Shown piece after piece: positions 8,556 to 17,579 of a stretch of DNA of 46,698 nucleotides. The stretch is from Microthrixaceae bacterium. GTDB taxonomy: Bacteria; Actinomycetota; Acidimicrobiia; Acidimicrobiales; Microtrichaceae. Positions within the stretch are counted from its first letter, which is position 1; the number at the start of each line of letters is the position of its first letter. Below the pieces are notes generated by a model, which was not told the DNA's origin, made no database searches, and saw only the letters and a list, made by a program, of their open reading frames with translations. The position numbers and the translations under genes were made by a program. Location of the stretch: NCBI GenBank assembly GCA_023957995.1, contig JAMLGK010000023.1:1-46698 (forward strand), in the 5' to 3' direction.

Positions 8556-9781
8556 CCCTGGCCGCCGCTGGGGCGGAGACCACCACGGCATTCCTCGAGC
8601 TGGGGGTCGACCTCCTCGTCCTCGCAGCGCTCGCCTGGCTCGCCGGTCGGCTACGGATCAGTCCCATTCCCCTCTACCTCCTGGCAGGTCTGCTGGCGAG
8701 CGTGGGCGGCCCGCTGCGACTGAACGCCACCGCCGACTTCGCATCGCTGGCGGCAGAGATCGGTGTGCTGCTGCTGTTGTTCACACTCGGGCTCGAGTAC
8801 ACGCCAAAGGAACTCACCACCGCGCTTCGAAAAGGCGCGGGAGGAGGTGTGATCGACCTCTTCCTCAACTTCCTGCCGGGGCTCGCGGCCGGACTGCTGC
8901 TCGGGTGGGATCCGATCGCGGCGGTGCTGCTCGGAGGCGTCACCTACATCTCGTCATCAGGGGTGATCGCGAAGCTCGTGGGCGACCTCGGCCGGATCGG
9001 CAACCGCGAGACACCCCACGTGTTGACGCTGCTCGTGTTCGAGGACCTGGTGATGGCGATCTACCTGCCCGTGGTCTCGGTGCTCTTGATCGGGTCATCG
9101 ATGGCCCAGGGGCTCCGCGACGTGGGCATTGCGCTCGCGGTGGTGCTCACGATTCTCGTGTTGCTCAGCCGTTGGGCACAGCCGATGAGCAACATGTTGC
9201 ACCGGCGCTCCGATGCCGTCGCCGACGAGGTGGTGCTGTTGTCGGTTTTCGGGTCGGTGCTTCTGGTGGGCGGACTCGTGCAGCGTGTCGATGTCTCTGC
9301 TGCTGTCGGAGCGTTTCTCGTCGGGGTGGCCATCTCGGGTCCTGCACAGCACCGTGCCGCCTCTGTGATCGGTCCACTTCGCGATCTCTTCGCGGCGATC
9401 TTCTTCTTCGCCTTCGCGCTGGGAATCGACCTGTCCGCGCTCCCCCCGGTTCTCCCCGCGGCGATCGCCCTCGCCCTGGTGGGCACCGCCACCAAGGTCC
9501 TCACCGGTTGGTTGGTCGCCAAACGCGCCGGGATCGGGATACACGGTCGCTGGCGAACGGGAACCACCATGGTCGCGAGGGGCGAGTTCTCGATCGTGAT
9601 CGCCGGTCTCGGAGCCGCGGCGGGCGTCGAGGCCGACCTGCCGGCCGTCTCCGCGGCCTATGTGTTGATCCTCGCTGTCATCGGACCACTCCTGGCGCGA
9701 TCGGACCGGCTGCCGCGATGGTGGCCATCGGCAACCGCAGGTACACCCGTGGCCAGCGCGCGCTCCAGGGAAGCCGCATGA
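8552..9781 (+). CDS. KhtU-like monovalent cation:proton antiporter (CPA2 family)
   Basis: A 409-residue polytopic membrane protein of the CPA2 (KefB/KhtU) family with roughly 12 hydrophobic segments. Family traits include LYLLAGLLASVGGPLRL near residue 50, IGVLLLLFTLGLEYTPKEL, a helix with SSSGVIAKLVGDLGR, and LTGWLVAKRAGIGIHGRWRTGTTMVARGEFSIVIAGL. It probably exports K+ or Na+ in exchange for protons under control of the coupled KhtT-like subunit. There is no fused C-terminal TrkA domain, in keeping with the separate regulatory gene. Confidence 0.93.
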   Translation: MTLAAAGAETTTAFLELGVDLLVLAALAWLAGRLRISPIPLYLLAGLLASVGGPLRLNATADFASLAAEIGVLLLLFTLGLEYTPKELTTALRKGAGGGVIDLFLNFLPGLAAGLLLGWDPIAAVLLGGVTYISSSGVIAKLVGDLGRIGNRETPHVLTLLVFEDLVMAIYLPVVSVLLIGSSMAQGLRDVGIALAVVLTILVLLSRWAQPMSNMLHRRSDAVADEVVLLSVFGSVLLVGGLVQRVDVSAAVGAFLVGVAISGPAQHRAASVIGPLRDLFAAIFFFAFALGIDLSALPPVLPAAIALALVGTATKVLTGWLVAKRAGIGIHGRWRTGTTMVARGEFSIVIAGLGAAAGVEADLPAVSAAYVLILAVIGPLLARSDRLPRWWPSATAGTPVASARSREAA

Positions 9782-9859
9782 GCGCACCCAGATGATTGTG
9801 GCGCGCAGGTTCCGCGACAAGAATCGGCTCCCGTCCAAAAACGAGATCGGTGACGCGTC

Positions 9860-10648
9860 GTGACTGACAATGGCCCGCCGCCCGGCGAGAGTGAGACTCC
9901 GGGCGATTCCGATGGTTCCGTAGAAGCCGGCGGCGGCGCGCCCCCCGCTCCCACCGAGGAGGCCAGACGACTCCCCAAATGGCTGGTACCCGGCCTCATA
10001 GGACTCGTCACCATCACCGCGGGACTTCTCACCTGGCGGGCCGGCCAGCTCGGATCGGCCTCGGCGTACGAGGACCGCCAGTCGGTCGGACAGACGATCA
10101 CCCAGGAAACACAACGAACCGAGGCAGGTCTGGAAACAGCGCACCAGGCGTCGGGGTACGTGGCCTACAGCGCCGCGTCGGCTGACGCCATCGCGCTCGA
10201 GGATCTTGCCTCCGAAGCCGCCGACCAGGGTCGCACCGACGTGGCGGCCGACCTGCTGCGCCGAGCACAGCAGACCCGCGAGAACGCAGAGGAGCTGGCC
10301 GCGGCATCGGGAACCTTCGGAGAACAGTCCCTCCTGCAACAAGAGGTCACGGGTGAGGTTGCCGGACCCTTCGACGTCGCTGAACGATTCGATTCGAACA
10401 AGGCCGCCGCTGCTACGGGGATCACCTCCGCGGGCGTACTGGATCCCCAGGCCTGGGCCGATCAGGCCGAGGACACGCGGTCACGGGTCCGCCTGCTGAG
10501 GTGGGCGACCCTCGCGATGTTGATCGCGGTCGCCGCCTACACGGTGGCCGAACTGGCTCGTCGCAGAACGACGAGGATGGTTGCGTTCACCGTCGGCGGA
10601 ATCGTCTATGCGGGCACACTGCTGCTCGTGGTTCCGGGAGCGTGGTGA
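9860..10648 (+). CDS. Membrane protein of unknown function, paired with the next gene
   Basis: A 262-residue protein. An N-terminal Pro/Gly/Glu-rich cytoplasmic tail of about 40 residues is followed by a membrane segment (WLVPGLIGLVTITAGLLTW). An Ala/Glu/Gln-rich, probably helical, extracytoplasmic region of about 130 residues comes next, then two C-terminal membrane segments (ATLAMLIAVAAYTVAELA and VAFTVGGIVYAGTLLLVV). No enzymatic motif is seen. The start is GTG at 9860, with no clear Shine-Dalgarno. It overlaps the next gene by GTGA, and both share the pattern membrane segment, long helical loop, two membrane segments. I do not recognise a family. Confidence 0.8.
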   Translation: MTDNGPPPGESETPGDSDGSVEAGGGAPPAPTEEARRLPKWLVPGLIGLVTITAGLLTWRAGQLGSASAYEDRQSVGQTITQETQRTEAGLETAHQASGYVAYSAASADAIALEDLASEAADQGRTDVAADLLRRAQQTRENAEELAAASGTFGEQSLLQQEVTGEVAGPFDVAERFDSNKAAAATGITSAGVLDPQAWADQAEDTRSRVRLLRWATLAMLIAVAAYTVAELARRRTTRMVAFTVGGIVYAGTLLLVVPGAW

Positions 10649-12258
10649 ACGTGGGTTCCACCACAGATACCTCCCGGGAAGGCCCCGTCGAACTCGCCGA
10701 CGAGGCCGTCGAGGACCGCTACCGCCGTCGGGTCGGCATCATCCTCGCTCTCCTGGCGATCACCGGTGCCTGGATCGCGGTGTTGGCAACCGATGCGGCC
10801 ACCGCGGAGTCGACCACCACCCGCGAGGCCACGCGTCTGGCCGTTCAGGCCCAGAGCGCTGACGTGCTGGCCAAGGGCGTTGAAGCGGCAAGGAGCGAGA
10901 TCGAGGCCGAGGTGGACGCCTTCGACTCCCGCGAGGTGTTCTCCGACCCCGACGCCCTCGAGGCGACCCTCGGTATCGAGATCGACCCCGCTCGGGCGGC
11001 ACAGCGACGCGCCGCGGCCGAGGAACAGGTCGAGTCCGCTTTCTCCACCGACGGAGCAGCAGTGACCGAACTCGCCGAGACCGCAGCTGCACTCTCTCTG
11101 GAGCAGAAGGCAACGGTGGACGCTCGGATCACCTGGAACGCCAAGGCGTCGCAGTACGAAACCGTGCTCACGACCCTGGCCATAGCGGTGTTCCTCGTGG
11201 GCTTCACACTCGTCATCGGACGAAGGCTGCGACCCCCTGTCGCTGTTCCGGGGGTGTTCCTGGCGATCTTCTGCATCGGTTGGGCAGGTGTCATCTACTC
11301 CCACCCGATACCCGAGGTGGACCAGGACGCCATCGACGCCACCGCGGCCGGGAAGGTGGCGCTCAGCCAACGCCGCGCCGAGGACGCCCGCAGTGATTTC
11401 ACCGTCGCGCTGGAATCCGAGCCCGACTACCTGCCAGCTCTCTGGGGGCGTGCACTGGCCACGTTGCTGGCGGTCAACCCCGACGTCCTCGACACGATGG
11501 CGGTGACCGACACCTCGCAGTCCGCCATCGAGCCAGCTGCGCGGGACATGCAGACCGCCATGGACAACGGCGGCGATCAGGACCCACAGACGCTGGCGGT
11601 CGCTGCGCTCGCGCGCACCCTGGCCGGTGATTGGGACGCTGCGCGGGACACCATCGACTCCGCCATCGACCTGAACGAGAACGGCGTCGAGCTCTACCTG
11701 TGGCGCGCGGCGGTCAGCGTGGCGTTGGGCGACAGCGACGAGGCCCAGCACTGGCTGGACGAGGCCCAGAACAGGTTCTCCGACCTCGACGGAGACCGGC
11801 GCCGCGAACTCGTGGCCCAGTACTTCACGGTCCTCGAGGTGGTCTCCGCAACCACCCCCGACCAGGCGCAACTCGCTACCGAGTTCACCGAACAGGCCGT
11901 TGCGGCGGCCACCGAGGCGTCGGTCGGTCGAGCTCTGGATCCCAGCGGGCAGGCACCGGTGACCCTCGACGTGGTCGAAGCCACCTTCGCCGACGACACG
12001 ACGACGCTGCGGTTCTCATACGACGGCATTCCGAACGATGCCGCGGTTGCGATCGTGGGCTACGAGCGCCCCGCGCCGGGAGCGACCTGGGTGCAGCCAG
12101 CCGAACTGTTCTACGCGGGCGAGGTGCCCAGCGGCGGTGAGGGGGTCACCATCAACACCCCGCGGTCGTGTGCTCCGGTGGAGTACCGCTTCGACCTCTA
12201 CGTCGAGGGCCAACTGGTCGACTCGGTCACCTCGCCGGGCGTCGACGCGACCTGTTGA
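10645..12258 (+). CDS. Membrane protein with TPR-like region, unknown function
   Basis: A 537-residue protein. Membrane segment 1 (RVGIILALLAITGAWIAVLA) is followed by an Ala/Glu-rich helical loop of about 120 residues. Segments 2 and 3 are VLTTLAIAVFLVGFTLVIG and VPGVFLAIFCIGWAGVIY. A large extracytoplasmic part then contains helical repeats resembling TPRs: GKVALSQRRAEDARSDFTVA, DYLPALWGRALATL and ENGVELYLWRAAVSVALGDS. The last 110 residues look like a beta-sandwich (TLRFSYDGIP ... VEYRFDLYVEGQLVDSV). The GTG start at 10645 overlaps the upstream TGA. The pair probably forms one envelope complex; the role is unknown. Confidence 0.82.
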   Translation: MNVGSTTDTSREGPVELADEAVEDRYRRRVGIILALLAITGAWIAVLATDAATAESTTTREATRLAVQAQSADVLAKGVEAARSEIEAEVDAFDSREVFSDPDALEATLGIEIDPARAAQRRAAAEEQVESAFSTDGAAVTELAETAAALSLEQKATVDARITWNAKASQYETVLTTLAIAVFLVGFTLVIGRRLRPPVAVPGVFLAIFCIGWAGVIYSHPIPEVDQDAIDATAAGKVALSQRRAEDARSDFTVALESEPDYLPALWGRALATLLAVNPDVLDTMAVTDTSQSAIEPAARDMQTAMDNGGDQDPQTLAVAALARTLAGDWDAARDTIDSAIDLNENGVELYLWRAAVSVALGDSDEAQHWLDEAQNRFSDLDGDRRRELVAQYFTVLEVVSATTPDQAQLATEFTEQAVAAATEASVGRALDPSGQAPVTLDVVEATFADDTTTLRFSYDGIPNDAAVAIVGYERPAPGATWVQPAELFYAGEVPSGGEGVTINTPRSCAPVEYRFDLYVEGQLVDSVTSPGVDATC

Positions 12259-12321
12259 GCCCCGATTCGGGTTGACCGACCCGCGCTGGCCGATGGCCGG
12301 ATGATCGATGCGGACCGCGGC

Positions 12322-13059
12322 TCAGCACGCGGGTGGAGCGGTCTCGGCACGCGTGAACAGATCTCGCGCCGGATACGCGACCGTGTAGCCGGTCCGTGGA
12401 TCCCTTGCTGCGATGAGGCCCACCGCCCTGCCAGAGGAGTCCACCACCACCCCACCCGAGGTGCCCTCGATCGCGGGAACGTCGACCACGAGCACCGGTC
12501 CGTCACCACCCCAGCCATGGCGCTGTTCGACCGCTGTCACATGGCCCTGCTGGATCTTCCAGGATCCACCGGGGAACCCCGCGGTGTAGACCTCGGATCC
12601 GACGGGCGGCGCCTCGGCCACCTCGAGCCCCGAGGTCGCGTCGGGGGCGAGCGGGCCCACATCGACCCTCGCCGCATCGCGACCGTCGAGGTAGTGATCG
12701 ACCGGGGCCTCGCCGACGCCCAGACCGGCTCCACTCAGTCGCGCCGAGTCGGCACCACGAACGACGTGGGCGTTGGTCATGCCGAACACCTCCCCACCGA
12801 CTCGCAACATGGTGGTCGTGCCCTGTCGGAGCATCCCGCACGCAGTCACGTCGGTGAGCAACACCGAGGACTCCAGCTGGTCACGAACCGCGGTCCGGTC
12901 GATCCTCTCGGTCGATGCCGCCAGCACGGTCGCCGTGGGCGCCTCGCGGTACACCGGCTCCCGGTCGGAGCTCTGCTGGATCACGAAAGCGCTGACTCCC
13001 AGCACCGCTCCTGCCAACCAGGCCAGTGCCAACTGTCGCCCCGTGTGCCCCACCAACAC
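12322..13059 (-). CDS. Trypsin-like serine protease, membrane-anchored
   Basis: A 245-residue S1-type peptidase. One N-terminal membrane segment (LALAWLAGAVLGVSAFVI) anchors the domain outside the cell. The catalytic His lies in MTNAHVVRG and the nucleophile Ser in AIEGTSGGVVVDSSGRAVGLI; the acidic member is probably in DGRDAARVDVGPLAP. This resembles the periplasmic MarP/HtrA-like proteases of Actinomycetota, but no PDZ domain follows. Two Cys (TACGML and the last residue) may form a disulfide. It converges on the preceding membrane protein gene. Confidence 0.88.
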   Translation of the reverse strand: MLVGHTGRQLALAWLAGAVLGVSAFVIQQSSDREPVYREAPTATVLAASTERIDRTAVRDQLESSVLLTDVTACGMLRQGTTTMLRVGGEVFGMTNAHVVRGADSARLSGAGLGVGEAPVDHYLDGRDAARVDVGPLAPDATSGLEVAEAPPVGSEVYTAGFPGGSWKIQQGHVTAVEQRHGWGGDGPVLVVDVPAIEGTSGGVVVDSSGRAVGLIAARDPRTGYTVAYPARDLFTRAETAPPAC

Positions 13060-13109
13060 ACGGGATCATGTCTGCGCTCCTGTGATCAAGCGATCGGGGG
13101 AGGGCAAAC

Positions 13110-14096
13110 CTACCCAGCAGCGCGGTATCGGGCCCAGAGGTCCTCTGCAGCAGCCGCCGGGGTCCGGGTGCCGGTGCGGACCGCGTCGATGAGTTCCTCC
13201 ACCGCCTCACCCACAGAGGAGGTCGACCGCAGGTCGCGTCGCAACCGCTCGTCGAGAAGCGTCCACATCCACTTCACCTGTTGGTCGGCCCGCCGTTGTG
13301 CCAGCTCCCCGGATTCCCCGAGCTTCCTGCGGTGTAGTTCGACCTTGGACCAGAAGTCCTCCAGTCCCGAGTTCTCCAGTGCAGAGACCGTGATCACCGG
13401 GGGATTCCAGTTGGGGGTGGCCGGGGTCAGCATGTGGAGCGCCAACCGGTAGTCAGCGGCGGCCCGCTCGGCGCGCGCCACATTGTCACCATCGGCCTTG
13501 TTGACCGCGATCAGCTCCGCCAGTTCGAGCACGCCCTTCTTGATCCCCTGCAGATCGTCACCAGCACCGGGGAGCATGAGCACGCAGAAGATGTCCACCA
13601 TGTCCGCGACCATGGTCTCGGACTGACCCACTCCCACGGTCTCGACGAGCACCACGTCGAAACCCGCTGCCTCGACCAACACGATGGTCTCTCGCGTGGC
13701 TCCCGCGACACCACCGAGGGTGCCCCCTGCCGGGGAGGGACGGACGAACGCGTTCGGGTCGACCGAGAGGCGTTCCATGCGGGTCTTGTCCCCCAGGATC
13801 GAGCCGCCGCTGCGGGAACTGCTCGGATCCACCGCCAGTACCGCCACGCGGTGGCCCAGCTCGGTGAGGTTCACGCCGAGCTGGTCGATGAAGGTGGACT
13901 TGCCGACCCCCGGCACACCGGTGATGCCCACACGGTGCGATCCGCCCGAGGCCGGCAACACACCCTCCAGCACCTCACGTGCGGTGCGGCGGTGCCCTTC
14001 GTTGGAGGACTCCACCAGCGTGATCGCCTGCGCCAGGACCGTGCGGTCCCCCTCGAGGACTCCTGTCACGTAGTCCTCTGTGCGGAGCTCACCCAT
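13110..14096 (-). CDS. meaB: MeaB/ArgK G3E-family GTPase, methylmalonyl-CoA mutase chaperone
   Basis: A 328-residue GTPase. MeaB proteins gate cobalamin loading and protect methylmalonyl-CoA mutase from inactivation. The P-loop is GVPGVGKST (about residues 59-67), followed by VAVLAVDPSSSRSGGSILGDKTRM, the typical switch region, VETVGVGQSE and the base-specificity motif AVNKADGD. The C-terminal helical arm that contacts the mutase is present. The ATG at 14096 is chosen because MGELRTEDYVTGVLEGDR matches usual MeaB starts, though the frame is open further upstream. Its client genes mutAB lie 4.4 kb away, separated by the copper genes. Confidence 0.95.
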   Translation of the reverse strand: MGELRTEDYVTGVLEGDRTVLAQAITLVESSNEGHRRTAREVLEGVLPASGGSHRVGITGVPGVGKSTFIDQLGVNLTELGHRVAVLAVDPSSSRSGGSILGDKTRMERLSVDPNAFVRPSPAGGTLGGVAGATRETIVLVEAAGFDVVLVETVGVGQSETMVADMVDIFCVLMLPGAGDDLQGIKKGVLELAELIAVNKADGDNVARAERAAADYRLALHMLTPATPNWNPPVITVSALENSGLEDFWSKVELHRRKLGESGELAQRRADQQVKWMWTLLDERLRRDLRSTSSVGEAVEELIDAVRTGTRTPAAAAEDLWARYRAAG

Positions 14097-14230
14097 GAAC
14101 TCCGAGGGTACCGACACACGCCGCGTGGTCGGGTATTGCCCCGCCTGGACACACAGCTCCGGGAACCGGCCGAAAGTCGGCAATACTCGAACCCGTGGCA
14201 CCACCGACGTCCTGCACACTCCGACCCGCA

Positions 14231-15460
14231 ATGAGGCTGCTGGCGCTTCTCGCGGGCTTGGTGCTCCTCGGAGCTGCCTGCTCCTCGGATGATTCCGACG
14301 ATGGCTCGACCGAGAGCTCACCTGACACGACCCTCGATCAGACGGCCGTGGACGAGGCCACCGACGATGCAACCGGCGACGGAGCGCAGGGCACGCCCAG
14401 CGAGATCTATGCCGACCCGGCCAATTGGCTCTGCCGCCCCGGGGTTACCGGAGATGCCTGCGACCTCGACCTGGACGCGACCCTGGTCCACCCCGACGGG
14501 AGCACAGAACCTGAACCGTTCGAAGCAGCCGTCGACCCACCTGTGGACTGCTTCTACGTCTACCCCACGATCTCCACCGATTCCGGCGCCAACTCCGATC
14601 GAATGGCCGACGCTCCCGAGATCGCGATCGCGGCCAACCAGGCCGCCAGGTTCGCGGAGGTGTGCAACGTCTATGCGCCCATCTACCGCCAGATCCCACT
14701 GGGCGCACTGTTCAGCCGTCTGTCCTCGGAGTCCGATGGCACCGCCGATGACGAAACCGACGAGGAGACCAACAGTGGATCGGAGGAATCGCCTTCCGAC
14801 ATCGCATACGGGGACGTGCGCGATGCGTTCATGCACTACCTGGCAGAGGACAACGACGGGAGGCCCTTCGTTCTCATCGGCCACAGCCAGGGGGCCGGAC
14901 AGCTGGGACGGTTGATCGCCGAGGAGATCGATCCCAACGACGCCATTCGTTCACAGATGCTGTCGGCCATGCTCATCGGCGGAGCGGTCGCGGTCTCCGG
15001 CCAGGATGCCTATGAGAACGTCCCGGCCTGCGCAGCTCCCACCGATACCGGATGTGTCATCTCCTACGCCAGCTTCTACGCGGGCGAGCCTCCGCCCGAG
15101 GACAGCCTGTTCGGGCACCTGCGCGGGGCCGCTGAAGGTCGTGCCATCTGCACCAACCCGGCCGACCCGGCCGACCCCGGGGCCCTACCCCTTCAGTCGT
15201 ACTTCCAGGCCGGCCACAGCGAAGACGCTCCCGATGTCGACACGCCCTATATCCACTACGACGGTCTCCTCACCGGGGACTGCCAAGCCGATGATTCCTT
15301 CGACTGGCTCGAGATCGCCATCGCGCCCGGCGTGTCACCAGAACTCCCGACGGACCTGGGAGGCAGGATCACTCCACAATGGGGTTCGCACCTGTCGGAT
15401 GTGAACTTCGCCCAGGGAGACCTGATCGAGCTGGTCAGGGCCCAGAGTTCAGCTGGCTGA
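14231..15460 (+). CDS. DUF3089 alpha/beta-hydrolase-like lipoprotein
   Basis: A 409-residue exported protein. The signal peptide MRLLALLAGLVLLGAAC ends in a lipobox, then an Asp/Ser/Thr-rich linker. The DUF3089 domain begins near PANWLCRPG and includes VDCFYVYPTISTDSG and the nucleophile elbow GHSQGAG. Two Cys pairs are likely (CRPG...GDAC, and PACAAPTDTGC). An acidic insertion (DGTADDETDEETNSGSEESP) interrupts the domain. Members are presumed esterases or lipases; the substrate is unknown. It is divergent from meaB. Confidence 0.88.
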   Translation: MRLLALLAGLVLLGAACSSDDSDDGSTESSPDTTLDQTAVDEATDDATGDGAQGTPSEIYADPANWLCRPGVTGDACDLDLDATLVHPDGSTEPEPFEAAVDPPVDCFYVYPTISTDSGANSDRMADAPEIAIAANQAARFAEVCNVYAPIYRQIPLGALFSRLSSESDGTADDETDEETNSGSEESPSDIAYGDVRDAFMHYLAEDNDGRPFVLIGHSQGAGQLGRLIAEEIDPNDAIRSQMLSAMLIGGAVAVSGQDAYENVPACAAPTDTGCVISYASFYAGEPPPEDSLFGHLRGAAEGRAICTNPADPADPGALPLQSYFQAGHSEDAPDVDTPYIHYDGLLTGDCQADDSFDWLEIAIAPGVSPELPTDLGGRITPQWGSHLSDVNFAQGDLIELVRAQSSAG

Positions 15461-15467
15461 ACGCTCA

Positions 15468-15499
15468 GCGCGCTTTGCGCGCACGGACCCCCCGGGGTC
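15468..15499. promoter_or_regulatory. Two adjacent palindromes upstream of the copper operon
   Basis: GCGCGC-TTT-GCGCGC at 15468-15482 and GACCCC-CC-GGGGTC at 15486-15499 lie between the DUF3089 stop and the SCO1 start (15512). They could terminate the upstream transcript or bind a regulator of the copper genes. The sequence alone does not decide between these. Confidence 0.35.
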
Positions 15500-15511
15500 A
15501 CTCTTGTTGTC

Positions 15512-16162
15512 ATGGCCGACACCGAAGGCAACCTGGTGCGCAACGTCGCCATAGGCCTGGCCGTGGTGGCGGTGGTGCTCGGTGGACTGGCCTTCGTGGC
15601 ATCCGGGAACGACACCTCGGCCCCCGGTTGGCGTGGCCGCGTGCTCCCCGAGGCCGAGACCGAGCCTGACTTCACCCTCACCGACACCTCTGGGGACCCG
15701 TTCAACCTCATCGAGGACACCACTGGCGACCTGACCCTGCTCATGTTCGGCTACACCAACTGCCCCGACATCTGTCCGATCAGCCTGGGAACGCTGAAGG
15801 CCGCTCTGGACGACCTGGGCGCGGACGTGGCGAACCGAGTCGACATGGTCTTCGTGACGGCGGACCCCGATCGAGACACACCCGAACGGCTGCGGACATA
15901 CCTCGACGGCTACAGCACCGACTTCATCGGGCTGCGCGGCACCGCAGAACAGACCGAACAGGCCCAGGACCTTGCGAACGTCCCCCGGGCCCAGCTGGAG
16001 GACGCCGACGCCGACGGCGAGTACGCGGTCGGCCACGCCACCCAGATCATCGCCTACCAGAACGACGGAGTGGCCCGCATCGTCTATCCGTTCGGCACCC
16101 GCGCGGAGGACTGGAAGATCGATCTACCTAGGCTCTTGGCCGGTGAGCACCCTTCGGCATGA
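15512..16162 (+). CDS. SCO1/SenC family copper protein, second copy
   Basis: A 216-residue SCO protein with an N-terminal membrane anchor (VAIGLAVVAVVLGGLAFVA) instead of a lipobox. The copper motif is CPDIC in FGYTNCPDICPISLG, and the conserved His lies in YAVGHATQIIAY. It probably metallates CuA of cytochrome c oxidase. Its TGA overlaps the start of the PCuAC gene (ATGA), and CtaG follows, so this is the copper delivery operon. It is clearly diverged from the copy at 3368, which sits with a cupredoxin-like partner. No Shine-Dalgarno precedes the ATG. Confidence 0.94.
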   Translation: MADTEGNLVRNVAIGLAVVAVVLGGLAFVASGNDTSAPGWRGRVLPEAETEPDFTLTDTSGDPFNLIEDTTGDLTLLMFGYTNCPDICPISLGTLKAALDDLGADVANRVDMVFVTADPDRDTPERLRTYLDGYSTDFIGLRGTAEQTEQAQDLANVPRAQLEDADADGEYAVGHATQIIAYQNDGVARIVYPFGTRAEDWKIDLPRLLAGEHPSA

Positions 16163-16614
16163 ACGCCCTTCGTTCCGCGGTCGCTCTGACCGTGTCGGCG
16201 CTGTGCTGCGCCGGTTGCGGAGCGGATGTCGAACCCCACATCACGGCATCCAATCCGGTGGTGGGCGCTGTTCCCGGAGATTCCGCAGCGGTCTATGTGG
16301 AGCTGGAGAACTCCGGGGGCGACGACGCCCTCATCGGAGCCACCTGCGACTGCGACGCAGAGATCTCGCTTCACGTGACCGAGGATCTCGACGGTATCTC
16401 GATCATGACCGGAGCGGATCGCCTGGATGTGCCCACGGGGAGCACGCTGGAGCTCGATCCGGGCGGTTCACACCTGATGGTGCAGGATCTGCAGTCACCG
16501 CTCACAGCAGGCTCCACCATCGACATCACCTTGCACTTCGAGCGCAGCGAGGACCTCTCGGTGACGGTGCCGGTGGTCCCACTCGAGGACCTGGCCGAGA
16601 GGATCGAGAACTGA
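16159..16614 (+). CDS. PCuAC-type periplasmic copper chaperone
   Basis: A 151-residue exported lipoprotein (signal ending in CCAGC). The PCuAC domain shows AAVYVELENSGGDDALIGA and the copper ligands His (EISLHVTED), Met (ISIMTG), His and Met (GGSHLMVQDL), the H-M...H-x-M set. PCuAC proteins pass Cu(I) to SCO or directly to CuA. An extra CDCD near the first ligand is unusual. It is coupled to SCO1 upstream and followed 25 bp later by CtaG. Confidence 0.93.
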   Translation: MNALRSAVALTVSALCCAGCGADVEPHITASNPVVGAVPGDSAAVYVELENSGGDDALIGATCDCDAEISLHVTEDLDGISIMTGADRLDVPTGSTLELDPGGSHLMVQDLQSPLTAGSTIDITLHFERSEDLSVTVPVVPLEDLAERIEN

Positions 16615-16639
16615 TGCAGCACTCCGGAAGAGGTCTCTG

Positions 16640-17512
16640 ATGCGTTGGTGGTGCTCCGCGGTCAAGCAGGACTGGGACTGGACTCCGAGGCCCTACATCG
16701 GTGTGTGGCTTCTGATCGCCGGCATCGTCGCACTGTATGCGCGCATGTGGCAGAAGCACCGTGTGGAGTTCGAGACCCTCGACGACGACAAGCACTACAT
16801 GCGCCGCTTCGCCGGCGGTGTGTTCTTCCTGTGGGTGGCGTCGGACTGGCCCATCGGCACCCTCGGCGGTGGGTATCTGGCATCGGTGCACATGATGCAG
16901 TTCATGCTCTACACGTTCGCCGCCGCACCCCTGTTGATGCTCGGAACCCCCGAATGGATGGCACGTTCGGTACTCGACCGGCTGCACCTTCGCGGCGTCT
17001 GGTTCGCGCTCTCACGTCCATTGGTCGCAGTTCTGTTGTCCAATGCGTTCCTGATCGCAACCCATTCCCCGATCGGGGTCGACTCCCTGCGTTCCAGCCA
17101 GTTCGGTTCCTTCGCGATGGACATGATCTGGCTGTTCTCGGGCTTCGTACTCTGGTCTCCGATCATCAACCCGATCCGCGAAGCGGGCATGACCTCGGCT
17201 CCGGGGCGGATCGTCTACCTGTTCCTCGCTGCTGCCCTTGTCCCGATGATCCCGGGCGGATTCATCACCTTTTCTCCCAGCGCCCTCTACTCGACCTACG
17301 AGCTGGCACCGCGGGTCGGACTGAGCCCACTTCACGACCAACAGCTGGCCGGAGTGATCATGAAACTCGGCTCCATCCCGGTGGTCTGGACCGCGATGGG
17401 CGTGATCTGGTTCCGTTGGTACAAGAAGGACAGTCAGCGACCGGTGCACCGCCGCGCTGCTGTGCAACGCGACCCGGCGCCGGCCGAGGGTTCCACCCAC
17501 GCCCTTCACTGA
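16640..17512 (+). CDS. ctaG: CtaG-type cytochrome c oxidase assembly membrane protein
   Basis: A 290-residue polytopic membrane protein of the caa3-CtaG (DUF1404-like) family, required for copper insertion or assembly of cytochrome oxidase in Gram-positive bacteria. It has about seven hydrophobic segments. Family traits are SDWPIGTLGGGYLASVHMMQFMLYTFAAAPLLMLG near residues 70-100 and WSPIINPI with the C-terminal helix pair. Conserved His in VHMMQ and THSP are candidate metal ligands. AGAGG lies 6 bases before the ATG. It is the third gene of the SCO1-PCuAC-CtaG operon. Confidence 0.92.
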   Translation: MRWWCSAVKQDWDWTPRPYIGVWLLIAGIVALYARMWQKHRVEFETLDDDKHYMRRFAGGVFFLWVASDWPIGTLGGGYLASVHMMQFMLYTFAAAPLLMLGTPEWMARSVLDRLHLRGVWFALSRPLVAVLLSNAFLIATHSPIGVDSLRSSQFGSFAMDMIWLFSGFVLWSPIINPIREAGMTSAPGRIVYLFLAAALVPMIPGGFITFSPSALYSTYELAPRVGLSPLHDQQLAGVIMKLGSIPVVWTAMGVIWFRWYKKDSQRPVHRRAAVQRDPAPAEGSTHALH

Positions 17513-17579
17513 CGCCGCAACGATCGGGGCCGTCGGCACCGGCGCGCGTCAGGACCGGCGACGATGACAGACTCGCGCC

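Noticed and set aside
10606..11871. Minus-strand frame of 421 codons
   Set aside because: Antisense shadow of the TPR membrane protein gene.
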